DNA of 64,000 nt from Sphingobium sp. AS12 (GTDB taxonomy: Bacteria; Pseudomonadota; Alphaproteobacteria; Sphingomonadales; Sphingomonadaceae): the NCBI RefSeq assembly GCF_019097845.1, contig NZ_JAHRGM010000001.1, forward strand, positions 558,001-622,000, read 5' to 3'. Of the stretch, positions 29,127 to 38,462 are shown in pieces. Each line of letters starts with the position of its first letter. Position 1 is the stretch's first letter. Under the pieces are notes generated by a model. It had not been told where the DNA came from. It made no database searches and saw only the letters and a list, made by a program, of their open reading frames with translations. The position numbers and the translations under genes are program-made.

Positions 29127-30562
29127 TGATCGACTCCGCTTCCCTTCTGGCCGTTCTGCCGGAACTCATATTGACGGCTGGTGGCCTGATCCTGATGTTA
29201 GTGGCTGCTTTTGGCGGCGACGGCACCGTACGGCTGGTCAATACGCTGTCGGTGCTGACACTGATCGTCGCGGGCGTGGCTTTGTCCTGCTCGCTGGCGC
29301 ACGGCCCTGACGCATTCGACGGTCTGGTTCGCGCCGATGCCTTCTCCGTCTATGCCAAGGCGTTGATCTACGCGGCGGCTGCGGCAGCGATCCTGCTCGC
29401 ACCACGCTTCTTTTCGACCGACAGCGCGCTGCGGCCCGAATATCCGATCCTGATCCTGTTCGCCGCCATCGGCATGGGCATGATGGTGTCGGCGGGCGAC
29501 ATGCTGACGCTCTATGTCGGCTTAGAAATGAACAGCCTCGCCTCCTATGTTCTCGCCAGCTTCATGCGGCAGGACGGGCGTTCGTCCGAAGCCGGCCTTA
29601 AATATTTCGTGCTGGGATCGCTGGCCAGCGGCATCCTGCTTTACGGCATCTCGCTGCTTTACGGCTTCACCGGCAGCACCGCCTTTGACGGCATCGCCGT
29701 CGCGCTGGGCGATGGCGTGGGCAAGGGCGAATTGTTCGGGCTGGTGTTCGTGCTGGCGGGCCTTGCCTTCAAGATCAGCGCCGTGCCGTTTCATATGTGG
29801 ACGCCCGACGTCTATGAAGGCGCGCCGACGCCGGTCACCACCTTCTTCGCCAGTGCGCCCAAGGTTGCGGCGATGGGCCTGACGGTTCGCGTCGCTATCG
29901 AGGCGCTGGGTCCTGCGGGGCTGGACTGGCAGCAGATCGTGATCTTCGTTGCGCTTGCCTCCATCCTGTTCGGCGCGGTCGCGGCGATCGGCCAGACCAA
30001 TATCAAGCGGCTGATGGCCTATTCGTCGATCAACAATGTCGGCTTCGCGCTGATCGGCCTTGCCGCAGGCACGCCTGCCGGTGTCGCCGCAACGATGAGC
30101 TATATGGCGATCTATGTCGTCATGACGATTGGTGCCTTCGCCTGTATTCTCCAGATGCGCGATGCGGATGGCAAGCCGGTCGAGACGATCGCCAGCCTGG
30201 CGGGCCTGTCGCAATCTCGTAAAGGTCTGGCCGCAGGGTTCGCGGTATTCATGTTCTCGATGGCTGGTATTCCGCCGCTCTTTGGCTTCTGGGCCAAGTT
30301 CCTGGTGTTCGATGCTGCCGTTGCGTCCGGCCTGACCGCGCTGGCGGCGTTCGGCATCGCGGCGTCGGTGATTGGCGCTTTCTATTATCTCAAGATCATC
30401 AAGACGATCTATTTCGACGAGCCGACCGGCGCCTATGAGGCGAAGGGCGGGGCAGTGGAAAATGTCATCCTGACTGCTTGCGCCGTCGTCATCGTGCTGG
30501 GCTATCTGCTCAATCCTGTGCTGGATCAGGCGAGCGCCGCCGCTGCGGCGTCCCTGTTCTGA
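29126..30562 (+). CDS. nuoN: NADH-quinone oxidoreductase subunit N
   Basis: NuoN is the third antiporter-like subunit. The 478-residue product shows about fourteen helices, YVGLEMNSLASYVLASF, AFKISAVPFHMWTPDVYEG, and IGQTNIKRLMAYSSINNVGF. It completes the set of 14 nuo genes with separate C and D. It is followed with minimal overlap by birA, which may share the transcript. Confidence 0.96.
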   Translation: MIDSASLLAVLPELILTAGGLILMLVAAFGGDGTVRLVNTLSVLTLIVAGVALSCSLAHGPDAFDGLVRADAFSVYAKALIYAAAAAAILLAPRFFSTDSALRPEYPILILFAAIGMGMMVSAGDMLTLYVGLEMNSLASYVLASFMRQDGRSSEAGLKYFVLGSLASGILLYGISLLYGFTGSTAFDGIAVALGDGVGKGELFGLVFVLAGLAFKISAVPFHMWTPDVYEGAPTPVTTFFASAPKVAAMGLTVRVAIEALGPAGLDWQQIVIFVALASILFGAVAAIGQTNIKRLMAYSSINNVGFALIGLAAGTPAGVAATMSYMAIYVVMTIGAFACILQMRDADGKPVETIASLAGLSQSRKGLAAGFAVFMFSMAGIPPLFGFWAKFLVFDAAVASGLTALAAFGIAASVIGAFYYLKIIKTIYFDEPTGAYEAKGGAVENVILTACAVVIVLGYLLNPVLDQASAAAAASLF

Positions 30563-31263
30563 CCATTCGCTTCGTTGCCGAGACCGGGTCCACCAATGCC
30601 GACATGCTGGCATTGGCGGAGCAGGGCGCGCCCGATGGCAGCTGGCTACGCGCCGGGCGTCAGACGGGCGGCAAGGGGCGGATGGGCCGCAGTTGGGAAA
30701 GCCCGGTTGGCAATCTCCATTGTTCTACGTTGATCCGGCTGCGGGCCGGTGATCCCCTGCCGCACACGCTGGCGCTGGTCGCCGCCAATGCGGTTCATGC
30801 GCTGGTCGCGCCGCTTTGCAAGGGGCAGGCGCAGATCAAATGGCCCAACGACGTTCTGCTCGATGGCGCGAAGATTGCGGGCATCCTGCTGGAGCGCGCG
30901 GGCGATGCGATCGTTGTCGGTATCGGCATCAATGTCGCCGATCATCCCCGCAATCTCGACCGTCCGGTAACCAGCCTGCTAGCGCAGGGCGCCACCGATG
31001 CGCAGGCGGGGGCGCTGCTGGAACGGCTGGCGCAGCTTTTTGCGCATTGGCTTTCGATCTGGCGGGCTCAGGGGCTGGACCCGGTGCGGACCCACTGGCT
31101 GCTCAACGCCCACCCGACCGGGGCGCCGATGCGGGTGGCGCAACCCGATGGCGAGACAGTTGACGGCCTGTTCGATACGCTCGATCGGCAGGGCATGTTG
31201 ATCCTGCGCTTGGCGAACGGGCAGAGCCGTGCCATTCACGCCGGTGACATATTTCTCACCTGA
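30559..31263 (+). CDS. birA: Biotin--[acetyl-CoA-carboxylase] ligase
   Basis: BirA attaches biotin to the carrier protein of acetyl-CoA carboxylase. The protein begins [16 protein letters not shown] and shows the biotinyl-AMP loop [34 protein letters not shown] and [10 protein letters not shown]. No N-terminal DNA-binding domain is present, so it is a ligase only. The start is uncertain: no ATG, GTG or TTG lies at the expected place. A CTG at 30559 would overlap the nuoN stop as CTGA, in the style of other junctions here; a TTG at 30478 is the upstream alternative. Confidence 0.85.
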   Translation: MTIRFVAETGSTNADMLALAEQGAPDGSWLRAGRQTGGKGRMGRSWESPVGNLHCSTLIRLRAGDPLPHTLALVAANAVHALVAPLCKGQAQIKWPNDVLLDGAKIAGILLERAGDAIVVGIGINVADHPRNLDRPVTSLLAQGATDAQAGALLERLAQLFAHWLSIWRAQGLDPVRTHWLLNAHPTGAPMRVAQPDGETVDGLFDTLDRQGMLILRLANGQSRAIHAGDIFLT

Positions 31264-31277
31264 ACCAAGGACCGGCC

Positions 31278-32057
31278 ATGCTTCTCGCGATCGACGCGGG
31301 CAACACCAATGTGGTTTTCGCGCTGCTCGAAGGGCGGACCATCCGCGCGCGCTGGCGGATTGCGACTGATCCGCGCCGCACGGCGGACGAATATGCGGTG
31401 TGGCTCAACCAGTTGCTGATGCTGGAAGGCTATAAGATCGCCGACGTTGGTGCAGTCATCATCGCGACCGTGGTGCCGCGCGCGTTGCACAATCTGCAGG
31501 TGCTGGCCGAAAAATATTTCGGGACGACGGCGTTGATCGCCGGGCAGGCACCGGTCGACTGGGGCATAGAACTGGACGTGGCGGAGCCAGGATCGGTGGG
31601 GGCTGACCGGGTTGTAAACGCCATCGCCGCGCACCATCTTTATGCAGGCGACCTGATCGTCATCGATTTCGGCACCGCGACGACGTTTGACGTGGTGGAT
31701 TATAGCGGTGCTTATAAGGGCGGGATCATCGCGCCGGGCATCAACCTGTCGCTCGATGCGCTGGTTGCGGCGGCGGCGAAACTCCCCAAGATCGCCATCG
31801 CCCCGCCGGAAAATCGATCGGTCATTGGCCGGACGACCGAAGCGCAGATGCACATCGGCGTCTTTTGGGGCTATGTAGCCATGATGGAGGGGCTGGTCGC
31901 CCGGATGAGGGCCGAAATTGGCCGCCCGACTAGAGTGATTTCGACGGGGGGCCTAGCGGTCCTCTTCAATGATAACAGCGATATTTTCGATGCGATCGCG
32001 CCGGACCTGACGGTTCAGGGCCTCGCGCTGATGCACGAACGGAGTTTACAAGCGTAA
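31278..32057 (+). CDS. coaX: Type III pantothenate kinase
   Basis: CoaX phosphorylates pantothenate in the first step of coenzyme A synthesis. The 259-residue product has the acetate/sugar kinase fold motifs [19 protein letters not shown] and [14 protein letters not shown], and the [15 protein letters not shown] stretch. It lies 14 bases after birA and shares one base with the rnj start. This birA-coaX-RNase J order is frequent in alphaproteobacteria. Confidence 0.96.
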   Translation: MLLAIDAGNTNVVFALLEGRTIRARWRIATDPRRTADEYAVWLNQLLMLEGYKIADVGAVIIATVVPRALHNLQVLAEKYFGTTALIAGQAPVDWGIELDVAEPGSVGADRVVNAIAAHHLYAGDLIVIDFGTATTFDVVDYSGAYKGGIIAPGINLSLDALVAAAAKLPKIAIAPPENRSVIGRTTEAQMHIGVFWGYVAMMEGLVARMRAEIGRPTRVISTGGLAVLFNDNSDIFDAIAPDLTVQGLALMHERSLQA

Positions 32058-33694
32058 TGAAACCCAAGGATGAGCTGCTCTTCCTGGCCCTAGGCGGGTC
32101 GGGCGAGATTGGCATGAACGTCAATTTATACGGTTGCCAGGGCAAATGGGTGATGGTCGATCTCGGCATGACCTTTGGCGATCCCAATTATCCGGGCATC
32201 GAACTGGTTCTGCCGGACCTGAGCTTTATCGAGGAACGGCGCAAGGATCTGCTCGGCATCGTGCTGACCCACGGGCATGAGGATCATATCGGCGCGATCC
32301 CCTATCTGGCCGCGGACCTTGGCGTGCCGCTTTACGCCACGCCCTTTACCGCGGGCCTCATCCGCCTGAAGCTGGAGGAGGAGGGGCTGACCAAGGAGGT
32401 CAAGCTCCACGTCATTCCTAACGAGGGCAGCTTTGAGCTTGGCCCGTTCGGTTTCCGCTACATGCCGCTGGCCCACTCGATCCCTGAGGGCAATGCGCTG
32501 GTGATCGACACACCGCATGGCCGCATTTTCCATACCGGTGACTGGAAGCTCGACGATCAGCCATTGCTCGGCGTGCCATCGACCCCGGCGGAACTGACCG
32601 CAGTGGGCGATCAGGGCGTGCTGGCACTGGTGTGCGACAGCACCAATGTGTTCAATGACAAGGCCAGCGGGTCCGAAGGCGATGTCCGCGAAGGGCTGAT
32701 GCAAACGATCGAAGGGGCCACGGGTCGGGTGCTGGTCACCACCTTTGCGTCCAATGCCGCGCGCGTCCAGACGCTCGGCGAAGTGGCAGCGGCGATGGGG
32801 CGCAAGGTGTGCGTCGCGGGCCGTTCGCTCGACCGCATCATCGGCATGGCCAAGGCTAGCGGCTATCTCAAGGGCTTCCCGCCGACGGTCGACTGGGACG
32901 AGGCGATGAAGCTACCCCGTGACGAGGTGATGATCATCGCCACCGGCGGGCAAGGGGAGGCGCGCGCCGCGCTGGCGCGCATCGCCTTCGACAGCCATCC
33001 GATCAAACTGACCGAGGGCGATCTCGTCGTCTTTTCGTCCAAGCAGATTCCCGGCAATGAAATCGCCATCGGCCGCATCCAGAATGCGCTGGCGGCGAAG
33101 AATGTCGTGATGGTCACGGATCGGCAGGCCGAGGTCCATGTGTCCGGCCATCCGGGGCGTCCTGAACTGGAAGCCATGTATCGCTGGATCCGGCCGGAAA
33201 TATTGCTGCCGGTCCATGGCGAACGGCGGCATATGGCCGAACAGGCGCGGCTGGGGCTGGCGACTGGCATCCCGAACGCTGTGGTGCAGTCCAATGGCGA
33301 TTTGCTGCGATTGGCACCGGGCAAGCCGACGATCATCGGGCGTCAGGAAGTCGGGCGGCTGGTGCTGGATGGCGACGTCATCCTGCCTGCCGAGGGGGCG
33401 ACGATGAACGAGCGGCGCAAGCTCGGGCTGCATGGCCAGATCAGCGTTGCCGTGGCGCTCGATGCCAAGGGACGGCTGCTTGGCCGACCGACGCTGCGGA
33501 CGCAGGGCGTTCCGGTGGAAGAGGATAAGGCGGACTTCCTGGCCGAAGCGGCCGACGATGCGGCTGATGTGATTGCCAAGGGATCGCATGAGGAAGAGGC
33601 AGTGCGCGAACGGATCCGCCTGGCCGTGCGCCGCGCCGCGACGCGCTGGACGGGGAAAAAACCGATTGTGGACGTCCTGCTCATTCGGGCGTAA
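32057..33694 (+). CDS. rnj: Ribonuclease J
   Basis: RNase J is a metallo-beta-lactamase/beta-CASP nuclease with endo- and 5'-exoribonuclease activity. The 545-residue product shows the zinc motif THGHEDHIGAIPYL (about residues 70-83), CDSTNVF, the beta-CASP segment and the later HVSGHPGRPEL and LLPVHGERRH. The C-terminal domain is shorter than in Firmicutes. The ATG overlaps the coaX stop. Confidence 0.95.
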   Translation: MKPKDELLFLALGGSGEIGMNVNLYGCQGKWVMVDLGMTFGDPNYPGIELVLPDLSFIEERRKDLLGIVLTHGHEDHIGAIPYLAADLGVPLYATPFTAGLIRLKLEEEGLTKEVKLHVIPNEGSFELGPFGFRYMPLAHSIPEGNALVIDTPHGRIFHTGDWKLDDQPLLGVPSTPAELTAVGDQGVLALVCDSTNVFNDKASGSEGDVREGLMQTIEGATGRVLVTTFASNAARVQTLGEVAAAMGRKVCVAGRSLDRIIGMAKASGYLKGFPPTVDWDEAMKLPRDEVMIIATGGQGEARAALARIAFDSHPIKLTEGDLVVFSSKQIPGNEIAIGRIQNALAAKNVVMVTDRQAEVHVSGHPGRPELEAMYRWIRPEILLPVHGERRHMAEQARLGLATGIPNAVVQSNGDLLRLAPGKPTIIGRQEVGRLVLDGDVILPAEGATMNERRKLGLHGQISVAVALDAKGRLLGRPTLRTQGVPVEEDKADFLAEAADDAADVIAKGSHEEEAVRERIRLAVRRAATRWTGKKPIVDVLLIRA

Positions 33695-33703
33695 ATCGCC
33701 GCC

Positions 33704-33967
33704 ATGAACCTCTACGCCATATTCGCCATCTATGTGCTGTTCTGGGTGATCAGCGCTTTCATCATCCTGCCTTTCGGCATCCGCACGCCCGACGAAACGG
33801 GCGAGCGGATGGTGAAGGGGCAGGCGGACAGCGCACCCAGCAATTTTCGGCCGGGCGTGGTGGCGCTTCGGGCGACGCTGCTGTCAGCTTTGCTGTTCGG
33901 CCTCTATTACGCCAATTATGTGCAGGGGTGGATCACGCTGGATATGCTGCCGGGTTATTCGCGCTAA
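33704..33967 (+). CDS. DUF1467 family membrane protein
   Basis: The predicted protein has 87 residues and two hydrophobic helices (about 4-24 and 54-74). The loop between them contains LPFGIRTPDE and matches the DUF1467 family, which is found almost only in alphaproteobacteria, often downstream of this coaX-rnj pair. Function is unknown. It starts 9 bases after the rnj stop and probably ends the transcript, as an inverted repeat follows. Confidence 0.85.
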   Translation: MNLYAIFAIYVLFWVISAFIILPFGIRTPDETGERMVKGQADSAPSNFRPGVVALRATLLSALLFGLYYANYVQGWITLDMLPGYSR

Positions 33968-33990
33968 TTCACCGCTACCCATTTGTTTAG

Positions 33991-34031
33991 AGCGAAGTCG
34001 AGAAACCTGCTCTTGGCTTCTAGACTTCGCT
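33991..34031. terminator. Inverted repeat between convergent transcripts
   Basis: AGCGAAGTCGAGA (33991-34003) and TCTAGACTTCGCT (34019-34031) pair with one mismatch around a 15-base loop, between the DUF1467 gene and the leftward coiled-coil gene. No long T-run follows. The arms resemble the TTCGACTTCGCTC portion of repeat family C, so it may be a shortened repeat acting as a shared terminator. Confidence 0.5.
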
Positions 34032-34076
34032 GGAAGCGAACGGGATTGGGCTTGTCGCTCCCTAACGCACGCAGCC

Positions 34077-36749
34077 TTACTGGCGCAGCCGCTCGATCGC
34101 CTGCGCCAGCGCGACATAGAGTTTGCCCATGTCGGACGAGAGGATGGCGACGCCCAACGCGTTGCCGTCGCGCGCCGACAGGATGATCCGCAGCATGCCT
34201 TCGAAATCATGGATATAGCGGTTCACATGATCGCGGAATTCCGGGTCATTGTCGTAGTGGAGCGCAATTTCGCGCGATTCCCCGGCATCCAGCAGCCTGA
34301 CCGCGCGGCGGGTGAACACGCCGCGATCGCCCTTCAGATAGGCCGACCAGCTTGAATCGGTGACGTCGTTGGACAGTATCTTGGCGACGTCGATAGCCGT
34401 GCTGTTGAGCGATTCGATCAGCAGCGCGGAGCGGCGGGCGAAATGGTCGCGGTCGCGATTTTCGGACGCGCGTTCGGCTTCCTCGATCCGCTGCTCGACG
34501 TTGGCGCTGGTGTCGGCGATGGTCAGCAACTGGCGGGTCAGTCGCTCGGAAGCCTGATGCGCGGCCTTGACTGCGTCCTCGGCAACCCGCGCGACCTGTT
34601 CGATCTGCGCCGTCACCTTGTCACCGATGGCGGTCTGCATCGCCTGTTCGCTTGCGTCGGCCAATGCCTGCGCGGCTTCGGGAATGGCGCGACCCAGCGC
34701 CTGGCGCGCGCGTTCGGCGGCCTGATCGGCCGTGTCCTTGACGCGCAGCAGGGCGGTGACGAGCAATGGCCCGGCCCCCTCGGTGATGCGGGTCGCGTCC
34801 TGATGCGCGCCGTCCAGCGCCACGCGCAGCCGTTCGACCAGATTGCGATTGGCCTCCAGCCCACCCTGCGTGCTTTCCAGCCATTCGGTCAGGCGACTGC
34901 CCTGACCGCGCAGCATCGATTCGGCCTCTTCCGCCCGACCGACCAGCGCCTGCGAAATCGCCTCCAGCCGCTCCATTTCCGGTGTCGTGTTGCCCAGCAG
35001 GGCGCGGCTCTGTTCCAGCCGGGCGTCGAAACGCTCCAGTGCGGCGGGATAGGTCTCGTCCAGTTCGCGCACGCTCGAATCGAGCGCGACGAGCAGCGTT
35101 TCAGCGCAGCTGATCAGCTTTTCGGCTGTCAGCCCACCATTGGCCAGCGCGCCGTCGATCCGCTGCGTTTCGCTGGTCAGGCGGGCAAGCGCTTCGGTCA
35201 GCCGTTCGCTGCGGGCAAGGGCCACTTCTTCGAGCGTTGCGAAGCGGGTCTGCGTTGTGGTGATCGTTTCGTCCAGCCCGGCCTGGATACCGGCCATCAG
35301 GCTATGCTGCCCCGCCATGACGTCATTGATCTGGTGCAGCCGGTTTTCGACATCGCCGATCGTGTTCGCCAGACCCGTGACTGTCTCGCTGCCGATGGCG
35401 TCAAGGCTGTCACGCGACCGGGCAACCAGCGATTCGAGCGCGGCGGACTGGGCCGACAGATTGCCGTCGGTCAGCGCCAGCGTTTCCTGCGCGCGGGCCA
35501 GCGCGGCGTCGAGCCGTTCGCGCAAGTCGGCTTCGATGGCATCCATGTCCCGCGTCAGCGTCGACAGCGTGGTCTCGCTGACATTGCCGATTCCCGCCTG
35601 CGCCGCAGCGACGAGCGCTTCGAGATGTTCGGCACGGCGAGACAGCCCTTCGTCGGTCGTCGCCATGGTGGCGCGTACGCTGCGCAAAGCGTTGTCGAGA
35701 CGGCCGGTCAAATCTGCCTGCGCCGTGTCGAGATCATGGATCAACGCCGTGCGCACGCTTTCGCTGGTGCTGGCGATGCCGGTTCCGGCGGTTTCGACCA
35801 GCGTTGCCAGGGCCGCTGCCTGCAATTCGATATCCTGACGGGTGCGATCCATCGCCTGTCGCGCGCTTTGGGCGGTGGCGTCGATCCGTCCGGCGGCGAT
35901 CTCCGCCATGCCGGTCACTTCTTCATTGGCGGCGCGGGTGGATTCCTGCAACTGGGTAAGCTGGCTCGACAGGCTCTTGGTCGCAGACAAAGTGCGGGCG
36001 CGGGCGTCGTCGGACAATTCGGCCAGCGCATGAAGCCGCGCTTCGAGCGTGTCGATCCGTTCGGCCAGCGCATGGCCATTGTCCATGATCTGCGCGGCCA
36101 TGCGACCGGTGCGGTCCTCCAGTTCGGGGATCGACGCAATCAGCGAGTCCATCTTGGCAAGGAGCGCCGTGCTGGCCCGTTCGGCCGATTCGGCGCGGTC
36201 GGCGGTCGCTTGCGACCGGCTGGCGATCAGTTCGGCGGACGCTTCCATATTGCTACTGGCCGCTGCGCCATAGCTGTCGAGCAATTCGGCCTGATCCTGC
36301 ATCGACTGGCGGGCGGTTTCCAACTGGGTCGCGATCCGGCCAAGGCGCAGTTCGAGCAGATCGGCTTCCGTCCGCAGGGCGCGGGCGGTGTCGAGATAGC
36401 GGCGCGATTCGGTGCGGCTGTTCCGCATCAGCAGCAGGTAAGCGAGGCCAAGCAGGATGAGCGGCACAACCAGAGTGGCGATGGCATTGGCCCAGAATAA
36501 GGGACCACCGGCCAGATCGCCCGACGCCGCCATCGCCCAGCCGGCAAAGCCGACCCAGCCGACGCCAAGCAAGGTCAATCCGACGCGCACGCGCCTGACC
36601 CAGGCATCGCCTGCGCCATCATCCGAATCATCTTCGTCGATGTTGAGAGCCGCCTGTTTCAAAAGCAAAATATCATCCGCCTGCGATTCATCGCCGGTCG
36701 TGCGTGGTTCGTCGCGCCAAAACTCGACGATTGTGCTGCCCCCTGTCAT
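34077..36749 (-). CDS. Large membrane-anchored coiled-coil protein, hypothetical
   Basis: The predicted protein is about 890 residues long. Residues 1-45 are acidic, then two transmembrane helices lie close together at about 55-75 and 85-110. A region of nearly 600 residues follows with heptad-like runs of Ala, Leu, Glu, Arg and Thr, repeating patterns such as LSRRAEHLEALV and LSAQSAALESLV. This predicts a long, chemoreceptor-like helical bundle. The last 120 residues form a separate globular domain (LIESLNSTAIDVAKIL, SSWSAYLKGDRGVFTRR, IHDFEGMLRIILSARDG). No known family is certain. A scaffold or polar organiser role would be a guess. I chose the ATG at 36749 because AGGA lies 8 bases upstream; 36758 is also possible. 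Confidence 0.8.
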   Translation of the reverse strand: MTGGSTIVEFWRDEPRTTGDESQADDILLLKQAALNIDEDDSDDGAGDAWVRRVRVGLTLLGVGWVGFAGWAMAASGDLAGGPLFWANAIATLVVPLILLGLAYLLLMRNSRTESRRYLDTARALRTEADLLELRLGRIATQLETARQSMQDQAELLDSYGAAASSNMEASAELIASRSQATADRAESAERASTALLAKMDSLIASIPELEDRTGRMAAQIMDNGHALAERIDTLEARLHALAELSDDARARTLSATKSLSSQLTQLQESTRAANEEVTGMAEIAAGRIDATAQSARQAMDRTRQDIELQAAALATLVETAGTGIASTSESVRTALIHDLDTAQADLTGRLDNALRSVRATMATTDEGLSRRAEHLEALVAAAQAGIGNVSETTLSTLTRDMDAIEADLRERLDAALARAQETLALTDGNLSAQSAALESLVARSRDSLDAIGSETVTGLANTIGDVENRLHQINDVMAGQHSLMAGIQAGLDETITTTQTRFATLEEVALARSERLTEALARLTSETQRIDGALANGGLTAEKLISCAETLLVALDSSVRELDETYPAALERFDARLEQSRALLGNTTPEMERLEAISQALVGRAEEAESMLRGQGSRLTEWLESTQGGLEANRNLVERLRVALDGAHQDATRITEGAGPLLVTALLRVKDTADQAAERARQALGRAIPEAAQALADASEQAMQTAIGDKVTAQIEQVARVAEDAVKAAHQASERLTRQLLTIADTSANVEQRIEEAERASENRDRDHFARRSALLIESLNSTAIDVAKILSNDVTDSSWSAYLKGDRGVFTRRAVRLLDAGESREIALHYDNDPEFRDHVNRYIHDFEGMLRIILSARDGNALGVAILSSDMGKLYVALAQAIERLRQ

Positions 36750-36830
36750 GGCCAGCATCCTAGCAGCTTTTCCGCCCGCGCAAATGCCCTGTTACCAAAA
36801 CTTAACGCAAGCCAGATAGCGTCTGTCTCT

Positions 36831-37133
36831 ATGTCCTATGATCCTGGCGCCCTCCATGCAGCTTTATCCGCAGCCGTCGGCGACGACAGCGCCCTGATTG
36901 CGGACTTGCGCGTCGCCTTCATGGAAAGCGCGGAGCGGCAGATAGACTTGCTGGGGCGGGCGCGATGCGACGCTAATTGGGAACTGGCGGCGTGGCGGCT
37001 GAAAGGGCTGGCGGCAAGTTTCGGGCTGACCGCGCTGATGGCGCTGGCCGACGAAGCGGCGGAAGCGGCACCGGGCGATCCGCGAGTGCTGCGCCGTTTG
37101 CGCGCGGCGCTGGCGGGGCTGCAACAGACCTGA
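36831..37133 (+). CDS. Hpt-like protein lacking the phosphoacceptor histidine
   Basis: This 100-residue, all-helical protein has the pattern of an Hpt phosphotransfer domain: LRVAFMESAERQIDLL, then ELAAWRLKGLAASFGL at about residues 51-66, then ALADEAAEAAPGD. In active Hpt domains the core reads AH-x-LKG; here the His position is Trp55. Phosphotransfer is therefore not expected. It may bind a receiver domain or serve as an inactive partner. It is divergent from the coiled-coil gene and precedes a membrane-protein gene by 90 bases. The family call is by motif only. Confidence 0.65.
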   Translation: MSYDPGALHAALSAAVGDDSALIADLRVAFMESAERQIDLLGRARCDANWELAAWRLKGLAASFGLTALMALADEAAEAAPGDPRVLRRLRAALAGLQQT

Positions 37134-37223
37134 ATCGCGGGCCTGGCACGGCTGCGCTTGCGCGAAGCCCTAAGCCTTGCGACAAGACCCGCTGCACAAC
37201 AATCGGGTCGATACCATAACGAT

Positions 37224-38405
37224 ATGAGTTTCGCGGCTATTCTCAGCGCCAGCCGAGCTTCGGGCGATTCGTCCGGGGGCCAGTCCACCGGGGGTCAGCG
37301 CGCGAGTCTGTATTTTGCCGGACAGACCCTGGTGGAATATCAGGCGCGGCAGGCGGCGCAGGCGGGCGCGGATCGCATCATGATCTTGGTGAGCGTCATT
37401 ACGCCCGCTTTGTCGCAGGCCGTCGACCGGCTGAGCGCCGACGGGATCGCGGTCGCGCTGGTGCGGGACATGGTGTCGATGGTGCGGGATGCGCCTCGCG
37501 ACGCCGACGTGCTGCTGGTCGCCGACGGGGCGATCGTGTCGCAAGCGCATTTCGAAGCGATGGGCAGCGCGGAGGGCAATGCGTTGCTGGTCACGGATGA
37601 CAGCCGCGCCAGCACTCCGTTCGAGCGGATCGATGCAGGACAGCGCTGGGCAGGGCTGGCGCGGATCAGCCCGACATTATTGTTCGGCACGCTCGACATG
37701 ATCGGCGACTGGGATTTGTCGCTGACGCTGGTGCGCGCGGCGGTGCAGAAAGGCGCGCGCCGCGTCACCGTGTCACAGGATGATCTGCTCGAAGGGCGGG
37801 TTGCGCTGATCGAAACCCAGCAGCAGGCCGATCTGGTGGCGCAGGCGGTGACGGCGGCGGGCGCTTCATCGGCGCGGGCGCGCGGGGGCGTTGAACATTA
37901 TCTTCTCTCGCCCCTCGCCCGGATGATCAGTCCGGCGCTGATGCGGATGCAGGTGCCCGCTATGCAGGTGCGGATCGCCGCCATCGCGCTGGGAGCGATC
38001 GCGCTGGTGCCGGTCGAACTGCTGTGGACACTCACCGGATTTGCCCTGTTGCTGGGCGCGTTGTTGCTGACGGAAATTGCCGATCGGCTGGACGAACTGG
38101 CGCTGCGACCGCCACCCATGGGCTTGCTGGCGTTCGTGACGCCGTTGCTGGCGCTGATCGGCATCGTGCTGGCGGGCAGCAGCACATTGGCCGCTGATCT
38201 GGCTCTGCTGCTGGGCATCATGCTGGTGGCGGATCGCTGGCGGCGGACCGGCAATGCCCGGCCATGGATGATCGTAACCCCTGGAACCGTCCTGTTGCTG
38301 TTGATCGTCGCCGGGCTGGTCGGGATGCTGGCGCAGGGCATCAGAGTCGCGATGCTGGCGCTGATCGCATCAGCCGGGGCGATCATATTGCGCCCGCGCG
38401 AATGA
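37224..38405 (+). CDS. Membrane protein with possible nucleotidyltransferase-like N-terminal domain
   Basis: The product is about 393 residues. The first 215 residues alternate hydrophobic strands and helices and recall an NTP-transferase fold (SFAAILSASRASGD, LVEYQARQAAQAGADRIMIL), but a clear nucleotide-binding signature is missing. The C-terminal 170 residues hold about five transmembrane helices. No CDP-alcohol phosphotransferase motif was found in that part, although such fusions exist in other organisms. It lies between the Hpt-like gene and a DUF2336-like gene, all rightward. I chose the ATG at 37224; the open frame begins earlier at 37158. Function is unknown. Confidence 0.65.
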   Translation: MSFAAILSASRASGDSSGGQSTGGQRASLYFAGQTLVEYQARQAAQAGADRIMILVSVITPALSQAVDRLSADGIAVALVRDMVSMVRDAPRDADVLLVADGAIVSQAHFEAMGSAEGNALLVTDDSRASTPFERIDAGQRWAGLARISPTLLFGTLDMIGDWDLSLTLVRAAVQKGARRVTVSQDDLLEGRVALIETQQQADLVAQAVTAAGASSARARGGVEHYLLSPLARMISPALMRMQVPAMQVRIAAIALGAIALVPVELLWTLTGFALLLGALLLTEIADRLDELALRPPPMGLLAFVTPLLALIGIVLAGSSTLAADLALLLGIMLVADRWRRTGNARPWMIVTPGTVLLLLIVAGLVGMLAQGIRVAMLALIASAGAIILRPRE

Positions 38406-38462
38406 GCATATTTCGCCGCCAGGGTTTAGTGCATTTTAAGGACGTCGGGCTATGGTCCCGGT

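Noticed and set aside
34443..36500. A 685-residue plus-strand frame opposite the coiled-coil gene
   Set aside because: The repetitive coiled-coil codons keep the reverse frame open; no signal, domain or ribosome site supports it.
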